A DNA stretch of 64,000 nucleotides from Phyto melanocephala (GCA_941918925.1 OW799233.1:3216001-3280000); one strand, 5' to 3'; positions 22,592 through 35,900 are shown, counted from the first letter of the stretch. Numbers and translations are program-made. The notes: generated by a model from the sequence alone, not told the origin.

Positions 22592-24238
22592 TATACCCGC
22601 CACCAAAAAAATGGTGGGGGTATATTCATTTTGTCATTCCGTTTGTAACACATCGAAATATCCATTTTAGACCCCATAAAGTATATATATTCTGAATCAG
22701 GGTTTGATTTGATGACGATCTAGCTATGTCCGTCCGTCTGTCCGTCTGTCCGTCTGTTGAAAGCACGATAGAGGTCGCACCGAAAAAGCTAGGGGGCTCA
22801 AATTTTGCCAGAATCTTTCTTATAGACAAGGTTTGTTTGGTATTGAAAATGGGCTAAATCGGAATATTAGGAAGAGAGTTATAGCTCAAAAAGCAAGAGT
22901 AGGTCGAAAAAACCGTGTCCTTCGAACATCGAATAAAATGGAATTGTGTCCAAACGCATTAATGTAGACTCATGAAACTTCGAATATATATTTCCTGAGT
23001 AAAAACAATATTATTCCCCGAAAATTATCTAAATCTATGCATTAGGAAAGGATTTATCGATCAAAATGTACGAAAATTTATACCGCACAGTGTAATTTTC
23101 GGTATATTTAAAACAAAAACGTCATAAAAGCAACAAAATTGGATGTACGACCCTGAAATTTTGCACACTTTGTTTTTTGGTGAGAGGCTTTTCTGTAACG
23201 GAAAATCAATGTGCCACGCCTACTTTTACGCCCACCTCCCATATAACGTCTTACCTAAAATTCATATAATTTCTCTATTAATAAAGATTTTGGAATAATA
23301 AAAGGTTATATTGAAACATCGAAAATGTACTCATTCGTAAAAATAACTTTGACACGCCTACTATAACGCCCACTTTTCACGTTATCTACCGTTAATGAAA
23401 TGTTAAAGCTCATAAAACCGACAAAATTAGAGGTATGATGAGGAAATTTGCTACATATATCCTTCTAATCAATGTAGTAGTTGTGCCAAAAAGTTAAGGT
23501 GACACGCCTACTATAACGCCTACCTCCCATAGAACGGTTTTTCTTAAATTCATGTAATTTCTCTATTGACAAAGTTTTTGGGAAAATAAAGAACTATATT
23601 GAAATATCTAAGTTGTATTTATTAGCAGAAACTTTATTGACACGCCTACTTTAATGCCCACTTTCATTGAAAGACTACATTTTCGAAGTTAAAAAGGGTG
23701 TTCAAATTTTAAGGGCCGATGTTGATTTTAAATAAAACAAAAATTATTTAAGAAATTATTATTATTTCTTTTTGTAATGATAATATATGTACGGTTAAAT
23801 TATGTATTTAACAAAATATCGGCCAAATGTCCACCCCTATCCTTGGCCCACTCCTCTATCTGATTGTCCCAGTTTTCAATGACAATGTTGATGCTCAATT
23901 GTTGGGCACGATGATGAGTCGAGGTTGACTGCTCTTTTTCCACACTATCGCAAAAAACAGCAATGGTTCCCATTCAACGAACTAAGAAGGCATTTACAGA
24001 TTTTCTAACATGTCAAATGAAATGCAGAAAACAAATTTAAAGACTAGCTGTAGTTCACCTTCAACATGGGTCTTTAAAATTTAACCACCCTCTACAAAGA
24101 AAGTGATACATATTTTATTATAAAGAGATTATTTCATAATGAGTAACAAAATAATAAATATTGTGCTTTAAATGTACACAAAATTGGTGGTGGGTATAAA
24201 AGATTCGGCACAGCCGAATATAGTGCTCTTACTTGTTT
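22592..24238. repeat. hairpin-ended dispersed repeat, divergent copy D
   Basis: The left end is TTATACCCGCCACCAAAAAA. The right end is GGTGGGTATAAAAGATTCGG followed by the hairpin ATTCGGCACAGCCGAAT and GTGCTCTTACTTGTTTT, which is the inverse of the AACAAGTAAGAGC end of copies A and B. Inside are ACCCCATAAAGTATATATAT and a tandem GTCCGTCTG run (about 22730-22757). A truncated mariner derivative (23695-24091) is nested near the right end. The sequence is non-coding; a 67-codon minus-strand frame crossing the GTCCGTCTG run is a shadow. Confidence 0.65.
23695..24091 (-). mobile_element. internally deleted Tc1/mariner derivative nested in repeat D
   Basis: Imperfect inverted ends (AGGGTGTTCAAATTTTAAGG on the left; the right end reads AGGGTGGTTAAATTTTAAAG when reversed) bound a 397-bp element. 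The minus strand keeps a short open frame in which a transposase N-terminal piece (SVEKEQSTSTHHRAQQL) is fused directly to the C-terminal piece (WAKDRGGHLADILLNT, then stop). The catalytic middle is missing. This is typical of non-autonomous deletion derivatives. I could not confirm a TA duplication. Confidence 0.7.
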
Positions 24239-24789
24239 TATTCTTTTTTTCTCTTGCTGGTTTTCCTTAATTCTTTTTTAAAAGTTTTTTGTTTTTATCC
24301 GCTTATTTGTTAATAATAAAAGAAACACTTGAATCGGAAAAATGCTAGAAACATACACCATTGTGTGATTTAGCAGAGATGAAAACCAAATAATTAAAAA
24401 AAATCGTCTTAAAAATCTCCCGCTACAAAGAAAATTATGAAACTTGTGTACATTTTTCAACTGAGATAAAAACCAAGCACTACACTTGAGAACTATTCAA
24501 CGCGAAAATATATTTATATTAAACAATTGGAAGAATATAAAACAATAAATCAAACAAAAACTGTATTCAAAATACAAATATTTTTATTTTTGACAACAAC
24601 AATGTCGGAACAACTTAAGCGGAATTTATAAATATTGCAGTAGAATAAACAAATTTGTTTATACTGTTTAGTGTGATTGTTTTTTATTTATAATTCACGA
24701 AAAAAATCGTTAATTGATAAAATATTTTTAATAAACTTTTAAACTTTTAAACTTTTGAGAAAAAAATGAGTTAAAAAGAGGTGTGACTT
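24239..24789. other. non-coding DNA, no gene seen
   Basis: AT-rich short-frame sequence only. Confidence 0.35.
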
Positions 24790-24992
24790 AAGGATCGATT
24801 GGGACTACTACTCTTCTCACTTTAAGTTAATGACGTACCACAACAATTTTCTTATTGAAATGTTCATATGTAAGCAGATGATGTGCAATTGTATTGCAGA
24901 AAATATAAACAAACTTAATCGTGATTTGAACAATATTTATTGTTGGTCATCTGCAAATCGGATTTGCTTAAATTCTAATAAATCCAAATAGT
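24790..24992 (+). pseudogene. LINE reverse-transcriptase fragment, broken
   Basis: One frame reads LGLLLFSL*VNDVPQQFSY*, the region before the RT active site. It then reads NVHM*ADDVQLYC, where the Tyr of the YADD active-site motif is a TAA stop. A one-base shift continues into ENINKLNRDLNNIYCW and the SANRICLNSNKSK segment that normally follows in Jockey/CR1-type LINEs. The stops and the frameshift mean it is dead. Only the RT palm region is recognisable. Sequence after about 25000 might belong to the same element but I cannot align it. Confidence 0.7.
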
Positions 24993-25769
24993 TATCTGTT
25001 TAAACATAAAAAAATCGTAACTTCTAATTATAGCAAACATCGTAATAATTAATGAAAAGCTTGACGCATAGAGACAACAGAAAAAACAAGAGTCCATTGA
25101 TATATTTTTCATAGTGAAATTTTTCCATAAAACTGATTTTGTATTTATTTTTTTTTTTCATTAAAAATTAATCTGCAATGAATGCTCAATTAATAGACTT
25201 CGTCTACAGAAAATTTTCCCTCTAGGCCGTTATATTAAAACCAACGTTTAAACAGTCTCAGGTGTTAATGTGATGCTAGTGTTGCTTTAAATCTGTATTA
25301 AGATTGCGTGAAGTTGTCGATGTTGTAATTTTCCACAACTACCATAAACGAACAAAAAATAGCATCAAAGTAGAGTAAATAAAAATGTAACAAAAACTGT
25401 AGAACAATAAATATTTTCACAAATATCAGCAACTCACAATACTTCCACCTACATTTTTTTGTATTTATGTTAATATGAAGTAAAAATTTTTTTATTTTGT
25501 TTTCCTTTTCTTTAAAATGTTTCTTATTTTATAAAAATCAATCAGTTACGGTTTCTTTTTAATTTAAACATAAAAACTTGTGATTTTTCTAAACTGAATT
25601 AAATATTTGAACCATGAAATTTTATAGAGTTTTGTTATCCTATAGACATGGGTTTTTCTTTAATAACTCATGTGTCATTTCGAGGGTTATATACATATCT
25701 GTTATTTATTCTTACTTAATAATGGAATATTAACTAAAGTGTAAACAACAAACAGTTTTTTTTGCTTCG

Positions 25770-26570
25770 AATATGTCAACAAGGCATCTTATGCTGGAAG
25801 TTTGGATTTATTTTGCATACCCATTGCTCATCGAAGCTTATGGTAAATATCGGTTTCAACGTGCAAGCGATGACTTTTGCAATTCAGAACAATTTTGACA
25901 CGTAAGCCTCATTTATTTGCTTTGTCCAAAAAAGGCCATATTTATTAAGAGCTGCCAAATAGTTTTCGACCAGTTTTGCAACATGTCAGTTATGCCACGT
26001 GCCTGGTCAAATATTCTTGTAATTTTTTCGTTGATTGCTCTCTTCAAACGAATCAATTGTGTTCTGCACAGGTCCCCTTCAGATCCCACCAAATACAGGG
26101 TATTATGTTGGGGGTCATAGATATTAGGCTTCGGCGTTAATTAAGCTGGTTGCCCAGCTTTCACAAATGACTTTTTGTGGTTGAGGTTATCGTCGTATAT
26201 CCATTTTTAACATACGTTTCAAAGATTACTTATTTTCTGCAGTATTCAAGCATCATTTCCGACATCCAAATTCGTCTTTCAACATCTCTCGGCTTCAGTT
26301 CATATGGGACCCAATTTCCTTGCTTTTGAATGAATCCCAATGCTTTTAAACGTAGGAAAATGGCTAGTTGTGTGAGTCCTAATGATAGTTCAGATACTTC
26401 TTGCATTCGACAACAATCTTTGTCAAATAATGCTTCTTCGTCTTGAAACTTTTTCGACTGACCAAGTCTCTCCTATCTTCTGTGTCGCAACCATCACTTT
26501 TGAATCGTTTTTTGAGTTGGTGTGTCTAACCTTCTACCAACAATCGATAATTTTCAGCAGCTGTTTATTT
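25770..26570 (-). pseudogene. decayed mariner transposase (antisense)
   Basis: Read on the minus strand, about 70 codons are open near 26480-26265. They include KKFQDEEALFDKDCCRMQEV, LRLKALGFIQKQGNWVPYEL and KPRDVERR, the N-terminal DNA-binding and linker region of mariner transposases of the Hsmar1/SETMAR-like type. Further along come pieces of the catalytic domain, CIWWDLKG and RTQLIRLKRAINEK, in other frames. The C-terminal part toward 25770 is scrambled. Several frameshifts and stops are present. I saw no clear terminal repeats or TA duplication, so the ends are approximate. Confidence 0.8.
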
Positions 26571-27586
26571 TAAATAAAAGAAGGTCATCAGACTTTCCCG
26601 CAATACATAAACAGAATTTAACATTATTTTATCGATTCATAAAATGAGTGTTTACATTTTGACGTCTATCGAATACTCAATTATAATGACAGATGTTTAC
26701 CCTCCCAACTACTATATTTGTTATTATTGACACAAACCATATGTGATAGTTGTGTCATATGTTGTCCAAATCAATATTAATAGTCAGCCTGAAATTTCTT
26801 ACAATACCTGTTAAAACTATTTAGTCTAGTTTGATGCATTCTCTCTCTTTTTCTCTCTCTGAAATACTTTACTTTACTTCAGAAAAAGGTATTCGAAATT
26901 CGCTTAATTCGTTCTTGGCTTCAAAAATTAGTGTTTTTTTTACCCAAAACTCATATGTTACAGGAAAGATGATAAAAGCCTATGGTTAACAATTGCTAAT
27001 ACATTGATGTGTACAAATGTTTTTAAGAAAAAGCTAAAAATTTGAAAAAATCACGAATTTTTTTGTTTTACATCCAACACAATTTTATTATTGTATTAAA
27101 CTATAAAAAAATCTTCGTAAAATTTATAAAAAAGTTAAATTTTTAAAACCAATGCCATTAAAATGTTTATGTGTTCTTTAAGGCGTCCATTACAAATGGT
27201 TCCAGAAGTGTTTTTTGTTTTAAATATTATTGTTGTAGTTTTTTTTAACGTTTGGGTAGGTCTTATTCAACAAACAGATGGTATGTCCGTAGATAATTTG
27301 TGTCTGTTTAATATTTCTTTACATTTTGTTTATCTTTTAATATTTTGATATTTACAAATTGTTCAAAATTATTTATTAATCATCAAACTTAATTTCAAGC
27401 GTTTCAATTGTAAAAAATAATTATACACACATGTGTGCATATGTGTGTGTATTTAATGATCTGCAAATTGAACAAAATCAAAATTTATGAGATATAGGGT
27501 TGTATTGTCACATATATATTTATATACAGAGTATTTCAAAAATACATACACAGTCGGAATTCTACAGTTGACTTTTCAAGTTGTAG
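26571..27586. other. non-coding DNA, no gene seen
   Basis: AT-rich with a CTCTCTCTTTTTCTCTCTCT tract near 26840. No supported exon or RNA gene. Confidence 0.35.
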
Positions 27587-27815
27587 TTTAAGGGCCATTG
27601 TTACAACTTGCCGTTAGTTAAAGGCAGGATTTTGTAGGACCGACAAATGGCTTTGCATTATAAAGCCCTCATTTATTATTTTTTTTATTTATTAAATATT
27701 ATTATTGTTAACGATAATTACAATGAAAAATTGAAGTTGTAATAATGCTAAGCTATTTATCGGACACAAAAAATCCTGCCTTTAATTAAAGGCAATTTGT
27801 AATAATAGCCCTAAA
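27587..27815. mobile_element. MITE with long (about 70 bp) inverted arms
   Basis: The left arm runs from TTTAAGGGCCATTGTTACAA through AAAGGCAGGATTTTG to GCATTAT. It is matched in reverse by the right arm, which ends ATAATAGCCCTAAA. The arms are clearly homologous with scattered differences; the perfect core is AAAGGCAGGATTTT. The 229-bp unit would fold into a long hairpin. A TTTA/TAAA-type duplication is possible but not certain. There is no coding capacity. Confidence 0.75.
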
Positions 27816-29002
27816 TCTTTTATCTGAATAAATATAAAAATGTTCTCCTATACGTGCCTATAAATATTTGTGACACTCTGTATTATTCTATAAACAATTT
27901 ATGGTTAATTTGTTGAAAACCACAAACTTCCGAAAATTGACAACAATGTTGCCTACCCCCACATTCACACATGTTTTTAATTAATTGAAGTGAGAGGGGC
28001 GTCTCTGGCACAAAAGAAATGCAATTCAGGAAAAATATTTAAAATTTTCTGACTAAAATTTTTACGTGATTTACCATGATAACAGTTACCTTATACTACT
28101 TTAAATTGTATAGTGCAGGAGTAGAGTAGATGGTGGCCCCCATATCAAAGAAAATACAACACCAATGTAATTTTAAAACCTTGTGAAGAGTGAATTTAAT
28201 TAATATCATTTTTTAAGCTCGAATGGAATAGGAAGCAATAAGGATGAATTTTACATATCAAAGTGTCCTTTGATATAAAAAGTCCAAAAGCGATTAAGGA
28301 TTAGAGGTATGAAAGTCATATGACAACATTTTAGCTTAGTTTCGAAGCTTTGTACATACATATATGCATTTATTTTCCAATGTTAGAAAATTTCGGTATT
28401 TAAAAGTTTTTAAACTTAAAATCCCAACATAAAATGCTTATATTGAAATCAACGGAAATTATGTCAATAAAAAAATTTGTTTGCAGTAACCCAGCGAAAA
28501 AATACATATGAAAAAGAAATAGTGAATGCATGGCTTTAACCTGTGATGAAATGTTTTAATTTATATAAGACATGCATAATTTTAACATTATCGTACTAAT
28601 GAAGATCATGAAAGTTGTTAAGAAACTTTAATCCAATAAGTACAAAGAACGCATGCATATTAAGTAGATGAATAGGAATCGTTTCATGAGTTGATTTCGC
28701 TTGTTTACATAAATTGTTAAAGATATTTTACATGCATTTTAATGCATGTTGAAGCAAATCATTTATGACAAACTATTTTGGATTTATGGAGGCAGGAAGA
28801 AAATCTTCTCTTCTCACTACTGATATAGAAATCATAAAAAATGATTTTCACACTGCATCAGAGCAAACTTTTTTATTAAAAAAATTTATAAAAATTTCAA
28901 TCGAAAAATTAAAAAAAAAAAGGATTTAGAAAAGATTCTTAGCACCTTTGTTTTGTTCTCCAAAAATTTGTTTTTCTACAAAATTTAATAGTTTATAAAA
29001 AA
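27816..29002. other. non-coding DNA, no gene seen
   Basis: AT-rich sequence without recognised content. Confidence 0.35.
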
Positions 29003-30142
29003 CAGTTGTTCTGTATTCCGCCGAGCCGAATCTAGTCATATCCTTCACTAACATGTACATAGTAACCATATCGAAGCTCAGCAGAGATTTAAGATTTTAT
29101 GTTATGCGCCATTTTGCTTTAATATTTCTAAAACCATCCTTGATTTTGAATTTTTACATAGTTAACTGAATTCTACTAGTCAAATCCTTACATTTGATAT
29201 CCATATTGATGGGGTTGAGAAAAAAAATTATCTGCCATTTTGTTTAGGGTGCCATCTTGGATTAAAATTTTCTAAAGTTTTTTAAACTTTTTTTGTCAAT
29301 TCTTTTCGCTTGATACCAATGTTAAGGGGTTGAAGTGTTTACATTTTTAATTTCTAGATTTAAACCAAATTTAAATCTATTGTACGCCATTTTGTAGTGG
29401 CGGCCATAATAGATTCTAAATTTTTTATAATGTTATATATTTTGCTAGCCAGAATGTCTTCTTTATTCTTCTTTTGTACCCATATTGCTCCTCTACATTG
29501 CCCAGAAGCTGAAAAATCGTTTTTCGCTTTCAAATTTTAAGGAAAATACTGAAGTAGTTGTACTTTTGTGCTTATATCTCACCTAATTTCTAACCGATTT
29601 GAAAGTTTTTCTAAGTAATAATAATCAAGATCGTGGCTTGTAATTTGGACTCTTAAGCGTGTCCAAAAATTAATTGAGAGCATGAGCAACCTGATATATT
29701 TATAGAAATGTATTTTTTAAAATTATTTTTGCCTATAACTTTGCTTATTGCTGAATGATTTGTCTAAAAATTTTTACGATTAGCCCTACAGGCTAATCAT
29801 CATCTCTACAAATACTATCAAATGTGTCCATACATTTTCCTAGAGCCTAGATATAATGTTGATTTCTATGGTAAAAATATAGGGAGAAACAAAAGCAGTT
29901 CGGTTTATTTACTCACATCTCAGTTTTATGGCAATTAAGCTTTATTTCCGGATATTTCCAAAAAATTGTTATCACTTACAGATCAGTGTGCCATTTGGAG
30001 GCTACTAAAAATTGATTTCAACCAATATTTCCTCAATAGACTATCCTAGTCATAAGTTGGAAATAAATATTGTAGAATTTACAAACGGAATGGCATTGCT
30101 TAGGTAGTGGTATACCCTTGATTGAACAGATGAAGGATATAA
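29003..30142. repeat. hairpin-ended dispersed repeat, divergent copy E
   Basis: The left end carries ATTCCGCCGAGCCGAATCTA (a worn CGGC..GCCG hairpin), then ATATCCTTCAC; the right end is GATGAAGGATATAAAA. This is the same terminal plan as copies A-D. Its interior, including several CGCCATTTTG / GCCATCTTGG strings, recurs in inverted orientation at about 31960-32975. It is non-coding and old, judging by divergence. Confidence 0.55.
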
Positions 30143-31959
30143 AAACAGAAAAAAGAAACTGAATTATTACTGGAAATGATTTTCAATGGAAACTTAAATT
30201 AGTCTTTGGAAAATAGTCAAAAATTTATAATGAAAATAAAGACGAGTCATTTATTTTTTTATTGAAGAACATCTTTGCACAAAAGTTCAATTTCAAGTCA
30301 TATCTGAAATACATAGTTTTGATGCAATTAAAACGGTCACAGTACAGGAGCCAAATAATGGAATGCGCTGGCGAGTAAAATAAGGAAATTCTTATTAGAA
30401 TGTTTATAATTAAAACACAGAAAACACGCATGCTCAACTAAACTTTTGAAAGCTATCAAATGTCGTAATTTGGCCTCAGGTCATATATTTTGAGAAGAAA
30501 CTTGTTTGTCGAAAAAAAAAACAATTTTTAAATGATGCTACTCGAAATTACATATTTCATAATAACCATTCAATAATTAAAATAAAAAAAACCTTATCAA
30601 AAGGCTGTAGATTACATTTGATTAATAATTTCAATGTTTCAATTCTTTTTATTAAAATTTCATGGTAATTTGTAAGTGTGTACATTTTACAACACATTTA
30701 ATTTCCTCTATTCATTAATTAAAAATTTATATCATTAGTTCTGTGTGCAGCTTGAACAAAATTATTAAAGAAAAACCAAATTAAAATGCAGAATTGTTTA
30801 GTTGTAATCAAATGCATATATTTATTTATTAATTTCAGGAATTTCATATTCACCAAAATTTATTAATTTCCAATGCAAATATCGTCTATTACAAATGCGG
30901 AATAATTTTTAAAATTAAACGACATCGGGTAACAACCTTTGCGCCTCTTTGTTTTATAAATATAATTAATTTTATTTTCCATTTAATATTTGATGTATTT
31001 TTAAATACTTTGCACATATTTTAGAAAATAAAATTTATTCATATTTTTCTCTTTTCTGTTGCCTACACATTTACAGGGTTATTAAAAAGCCATATATAAC
31101 TACTGTCTATACACACGCCTTACAATTTTTTATTTTTTTATTTTTTCTATTAACAGTAATAAACATTTAAAAGATGCAAAGGGGGCCATAAAAATATTTA
31201 TTTATGGTTTTTGTTTTAAGTGAAATAGGTAAAATTAATAATAAAATATAACAATAACCAAAAGCAACAACAAATATTAAACTATGCTCGTTTAAATGTA
31301 CAAATATTTTTTCTTTTTTTTTAAATTCCCATGATATTTTAGTAACATTTTAACAGATAAATCTTAATGATATTCTCATTATACACAAAAATATTTGTGA
31401 TTTAAGACAACATTTCACTTTTGCATTGAAGATTTCCGTTTCCGTAATTCATAAAAATCATAAATTTTTTTAGTAAAAATCCAACTATCAAAAAGTAACA
31501 CACATTCTAGTTACATACATAAAAAACAAAGAAATAAAAATCAAAAATAACAAAAACAAAAACAGAAACAAGTTGCAAATTTAAGGCATACGAAAATAAA
31601 TGTTTAGATGTTTATTAATATTTAACAAACAACAAAAGCAACAATAATGAAAAACATTGACTCTGGATGACCTTAGCACATTTCTTTTGATGATTTAAAT
31701 AAAAACAACACAAACAATATGAAGTTTTTTTTATGAATGATTATAAAATAAAAACAACTCTATTTATATAGAGCAGCAATTCCCAAACTTTTTTACAAAC
31801 TGCAATTTCTAAAATACATTGTATAGCCAGCAAGTAAATTGAAAACACACCAGCACACCGATGTCGCATCAGCGCAATCAATATTTTGACATTTTTTTTT
31901 ATACCAATTTGTTAAGTCTTAATTCTATTTGGACATAAAATAATCAGTTTTTAATTTCG
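30143..31959. other. non-coding DNA, no gene seen
   Basis: AT-rich; a 70-codon minus-strand frame near 30225-30437 has no recognisable features. Confidence 0.35.
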
Positions 31960-32975
31960 ATAGTATTCAATGTCGACCATAAAGTATTAAGAGATGTCGT
32001 TCTGTCCGTGAGTTAATTGAAATCAACTTAAAAGATTACCTAACCCATGCTGCGATGCATCTTTGATATCAATTTTTCAGAAACATTCGGTGATAAATCG
32101 CTATTGAAATCCAGCAGCATCGCTTTATAAATTCTTTGAGATATGAGCAAATATTTGCTTTGCCCCTGTTTTTCTTTGCTACAATAATTAAAAATTTTCA
32201 GCCCTGGAATAATTTATCGACATTTCTGTCACTATTTATAGAAATGATTTACCTCTAGAGATATTCGTACAAATTTTCGACAAATCGGACACAAATCGGC
32301 AAAGTTATAGGTAAACATTTTTTGGAAAAATATAGAGTAAAATAAAATGGTTCTCTATCACCTACATAATTTTTTGACGCACTAGTAACATCGATTACAA
32401 GCCGTAGTCTTGGAAATTAACAAATCGATTTGAAAATAACTGCGATATAAACATTAAAATACAACTGTTGTGGAGTTTTTCCTAAAATTTACACAAAAAA
32501 AGAGCGACTTTTTCAGCTACTAGATAACCAAGAGAATATAATACACTATAAAAAAATTTTAATTCTATGACGGCCGCCTCTACAAAAGTGCGTACAATAA
32601 TAAAATATATATGTAAAATCCAGTATTGAAAAATGTAACCCCTCCAACTTTATAATAGTTTAAAAAGGGCTGACCAGAAGAACACAATAACCAATAAAAA
32701 AGGTAAAATTCAAGATGGCGTCCAAAATAAAATGGCGGAAAATTTTTTTCTTAACTCCAGCAAAGTGTGTATCAAATAAAAGGGTTTGTCTAGTAAAATA
32801 CAGTTAGCTGCACGCTTTATAACGCTTTATAATTTAAAGCAGCGTCGAATATTATAAAGCAAAGTGATTAATTAATTTAAATATGAAATTTTGGTAAGTC
32901 CACCATTTGGTCATTATGCCTATATTTATGATGATGAAGGGTAAAATCATAGCCTACACGGTCAAGTATAGCATC
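31960..32975. repeat. hairpin-ended dispersed repeat, copy F, inverted relative to E
   Basis: Read in reverse, the segment near 32690-32810 aligns by eye with 29170-29290: a shared block of AGTTAACTG-like sequence, TTTGATA, a GAGAAAAAAATT-like string, and GCCATTTT followed by GCCATCTTG. The 31960-32300 part reversed parallels the right half of E. Ends are poorly preserved (a worn GATGAAGGGTAAAATCATAG remains near 32936). Boundaries are approximate. Confidence 0.5.
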
Positions 32976-35900
32976 GTTTTTTTAAGTTTGCTAAAAATGT
33001 TTAGTAAAATTGTTTTAAGATACTTTTTTTAACTTTACAGAATTTATATTTGAACAATTTGCCTATTACTGGTATTTTTTCGTCTGAACTTTAATACTAT
33101 TTGACGTTTAACAATACAATCGACAAAATAGAAATTGTGTTCACAAGTAAACAAACCAAAACTGTTTTTTGAAAAAAAAAGCAATAGGAGGTTGTGAATT
33201 AATCAATTCTATAATTTTATTTTGATCTTATTTTACGTTTCAACAAGAAATAACAAAAACACTTTGCTTTGATTGCAAATATAGTGAAAATATTGTAACA
33301 CTGCTGAGCGACTTAGTCTCTTAGATCATAAGAAAATCCGAAAACTTTTTTTCGCGACTTCATTCTGCGATGTATTTCAGATACCAATTTGCATAGAAAA
33401 TTAAACAATTACGCTGAAAATTCCTTTTAAACATGAAAATATAATTTGTCATCTCTGCGTTGTTAAATCAGCTGTTTTGCTTTCACTTTACGCTTACATT
33501 CCATATACCAAGCCATCCCACGCGTTGCGTTCTGCAACTTCCAAAGTACAAGAACAATTTCTTCTACCACAGTTCTACAGTTTTGCACACAACTTTTTTT
33601 GCTGAATTAAATTTTAGTCATAATCTCATTTTTTTTAATGCAATCTAACAAATATTTAATTTTCTAGAGCAAGAATCAAAAGAACAGGTTGTTTAACTTT
33701 GTTTTTGTCTTCATTACCAGTTTCGTTTGTTATGGTTATTGTTTGTGTTTATTTTTCGTAGACCAAATATGGTCAGATTTTTTTTCTCTTAAAATGCAAA
33801 ACATATAAACAATTTCCCTTAATTTTGAAAGACAGCGCATTGGGAAACACTTACAGAAATAAAATGGAGAAGCAATTTTTATTTAATTTCAAACGGAATA
33901 TTATATGTTTTTATGTATAAAGATGTAATTAAATTATTCACCCACATTTTTAAATTGAAAATGTAAAACGAATTTAAGGCAAAGATGTAAAGTCTTAAAA
34001 ACGTTTTGTATTCATAAATATTTATGTATTGTTTAAACATAATCTGATTTTTATGGGCTTTTTAACACCTTGAAGTTGTTGTCAGCGATAAACTTAACGT
34101 TTTTAGAATATAACGAGTATATTTAAATTAAGCGCTTAAAATATTTAAAGGTCTTCAGTAACATATAATATTAATATTAAAATAAATTTTAATTGCTATT
34201 TGTCAGTATAATAACAGATTAGCACATACATTTGTTTAATTATAAATTTTATTAAAATTTTTTGTATCTTCAATTGTTATCTAATCTGTCTATCTGGAGC
34301 TAGAACCTAATAAGTTTTGTTAAATCATCCTCGTTATTAGAAAAAATCAATTACTTTTGTGAAGTTTTTCTAAAAATTTCTATGTTGTAATATTTTAGCA
34401 ATCACAATACTTCTTAACATTTGCTATTGTGTTTGCAAAAAATAAAATCCAAAGAGAAAATTGTATTTAAAATTTATATTTAGTAGACAGAGATCTCTAA
34501 AAATACTTAAACGATTGAATAATGACGCTGCTGCCAGCTTCAGCTGACGAGGATGACGTGTTTGTCAAATATTATTTAAATAATCTGTAAATTTTTATTT
34601 AGTAATGAACTTGTGCCATTGATCATGCGTCTAAAAATGCAACAACATATACGTATATGAATGAATAAATGAATACTTTGAAATGTAAGTCAATAAAAAC
34701 AATTTGTTAATAAAAAAAAATAAAAAAACATCTTTAAGCAGTGTTAAAAAAAAACTGAATTTAAATACTTATTTGCACATACATATGTACGTATACGTAT
34801 GTAGGAGTGTAAATAATTGTATTCTGCTTTTTTTTCGTAATTAAATAATTTACGTTAAATAATAATTGATGTTTAAATTACAATTGAGGCGTCAGGTGTG
34901 GAATATTTACAAAGAAACATTGTGGCATCCATGTGATTATAGTTTAATGCCTGGTAACAAGGTAAAAGTTTTGACTTCAATTTTTATTTTATTTTCATGT
35001 TGGTTGTATTTAATTTGTTGTTAAGATTTAAAAAGTCCATTAAGCTTATAGAAATCGTATAATTTGTGCGATAATAGTGGGTTCGATTGCAATAGTGATG
35101 AGTGCACATAAGAGTAAATTTTATTGACGGTAAATTTTGTATAATTTTAAAGAAGCATTTTTGTAAATAATTGCTAAAATTAACTCTTAATATAAAATGG
35201 AATCTTCAAAAATTCTTTAAAACAGCGTCAATCGAATACATATTTGTAGTATTTTAAATGAGAATTGTGTGAAAAGAGATTTTAATATTCATAATTGTTC
35301 AACTAACAATTCTCTATTATGTTTTGCATCGTCTATTAAAACAGTTTTGATTTATTTACTTGTAAACATCTTGACATCTGTTATGATATCAGGTGCTCTC
35401 AGAAGAACCTAATTAATCTAAAGTACTGTTCACTATTTTGAACTGTTTGCCACTAGACATCTTGGCAAGAAAAATCGCTATGAATTGCGGCCATACCAAA
35501 CTTTGAGGTAAAGGTTTTACATTCGTGTCATCTACTATGTTTTTCCCCTTATTACGGCCGTCGTTAAATGATTTTCCAAATTAAAAAATTTTTTTTTTTG
35601 TTGAAACTATAAGGAAATAATTTAATTTTTTTTTTAATATCTCTTCCAAAAGCAACTAACTTGTATGTGATAAAAACACAAAGTCAATAGTCATAGTCAA
35701 TTGCAAAAAATATCATTTATGTAATAGTGGCAAGTATGTATTAAGCAATACCAAGAAATCAAAACATTTTAAATATTAAGTTGATGGAATAATTAAAGTC
35801 TTTCAACAGCACGTGCTAGTAGCTTCTTAAAGAATAAATAAAGACATATGCAGAAGATTAATTTGCTTTGAAATATAAACTTCAGTTAAAAATGTATATT

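Noticed and set aside
22626..22829. 67-codon minus-strand frame with TDGQTDRRTD
   Set aside because: Translation of the GTCCGTCTG tandem run in repeat D, not a gene.
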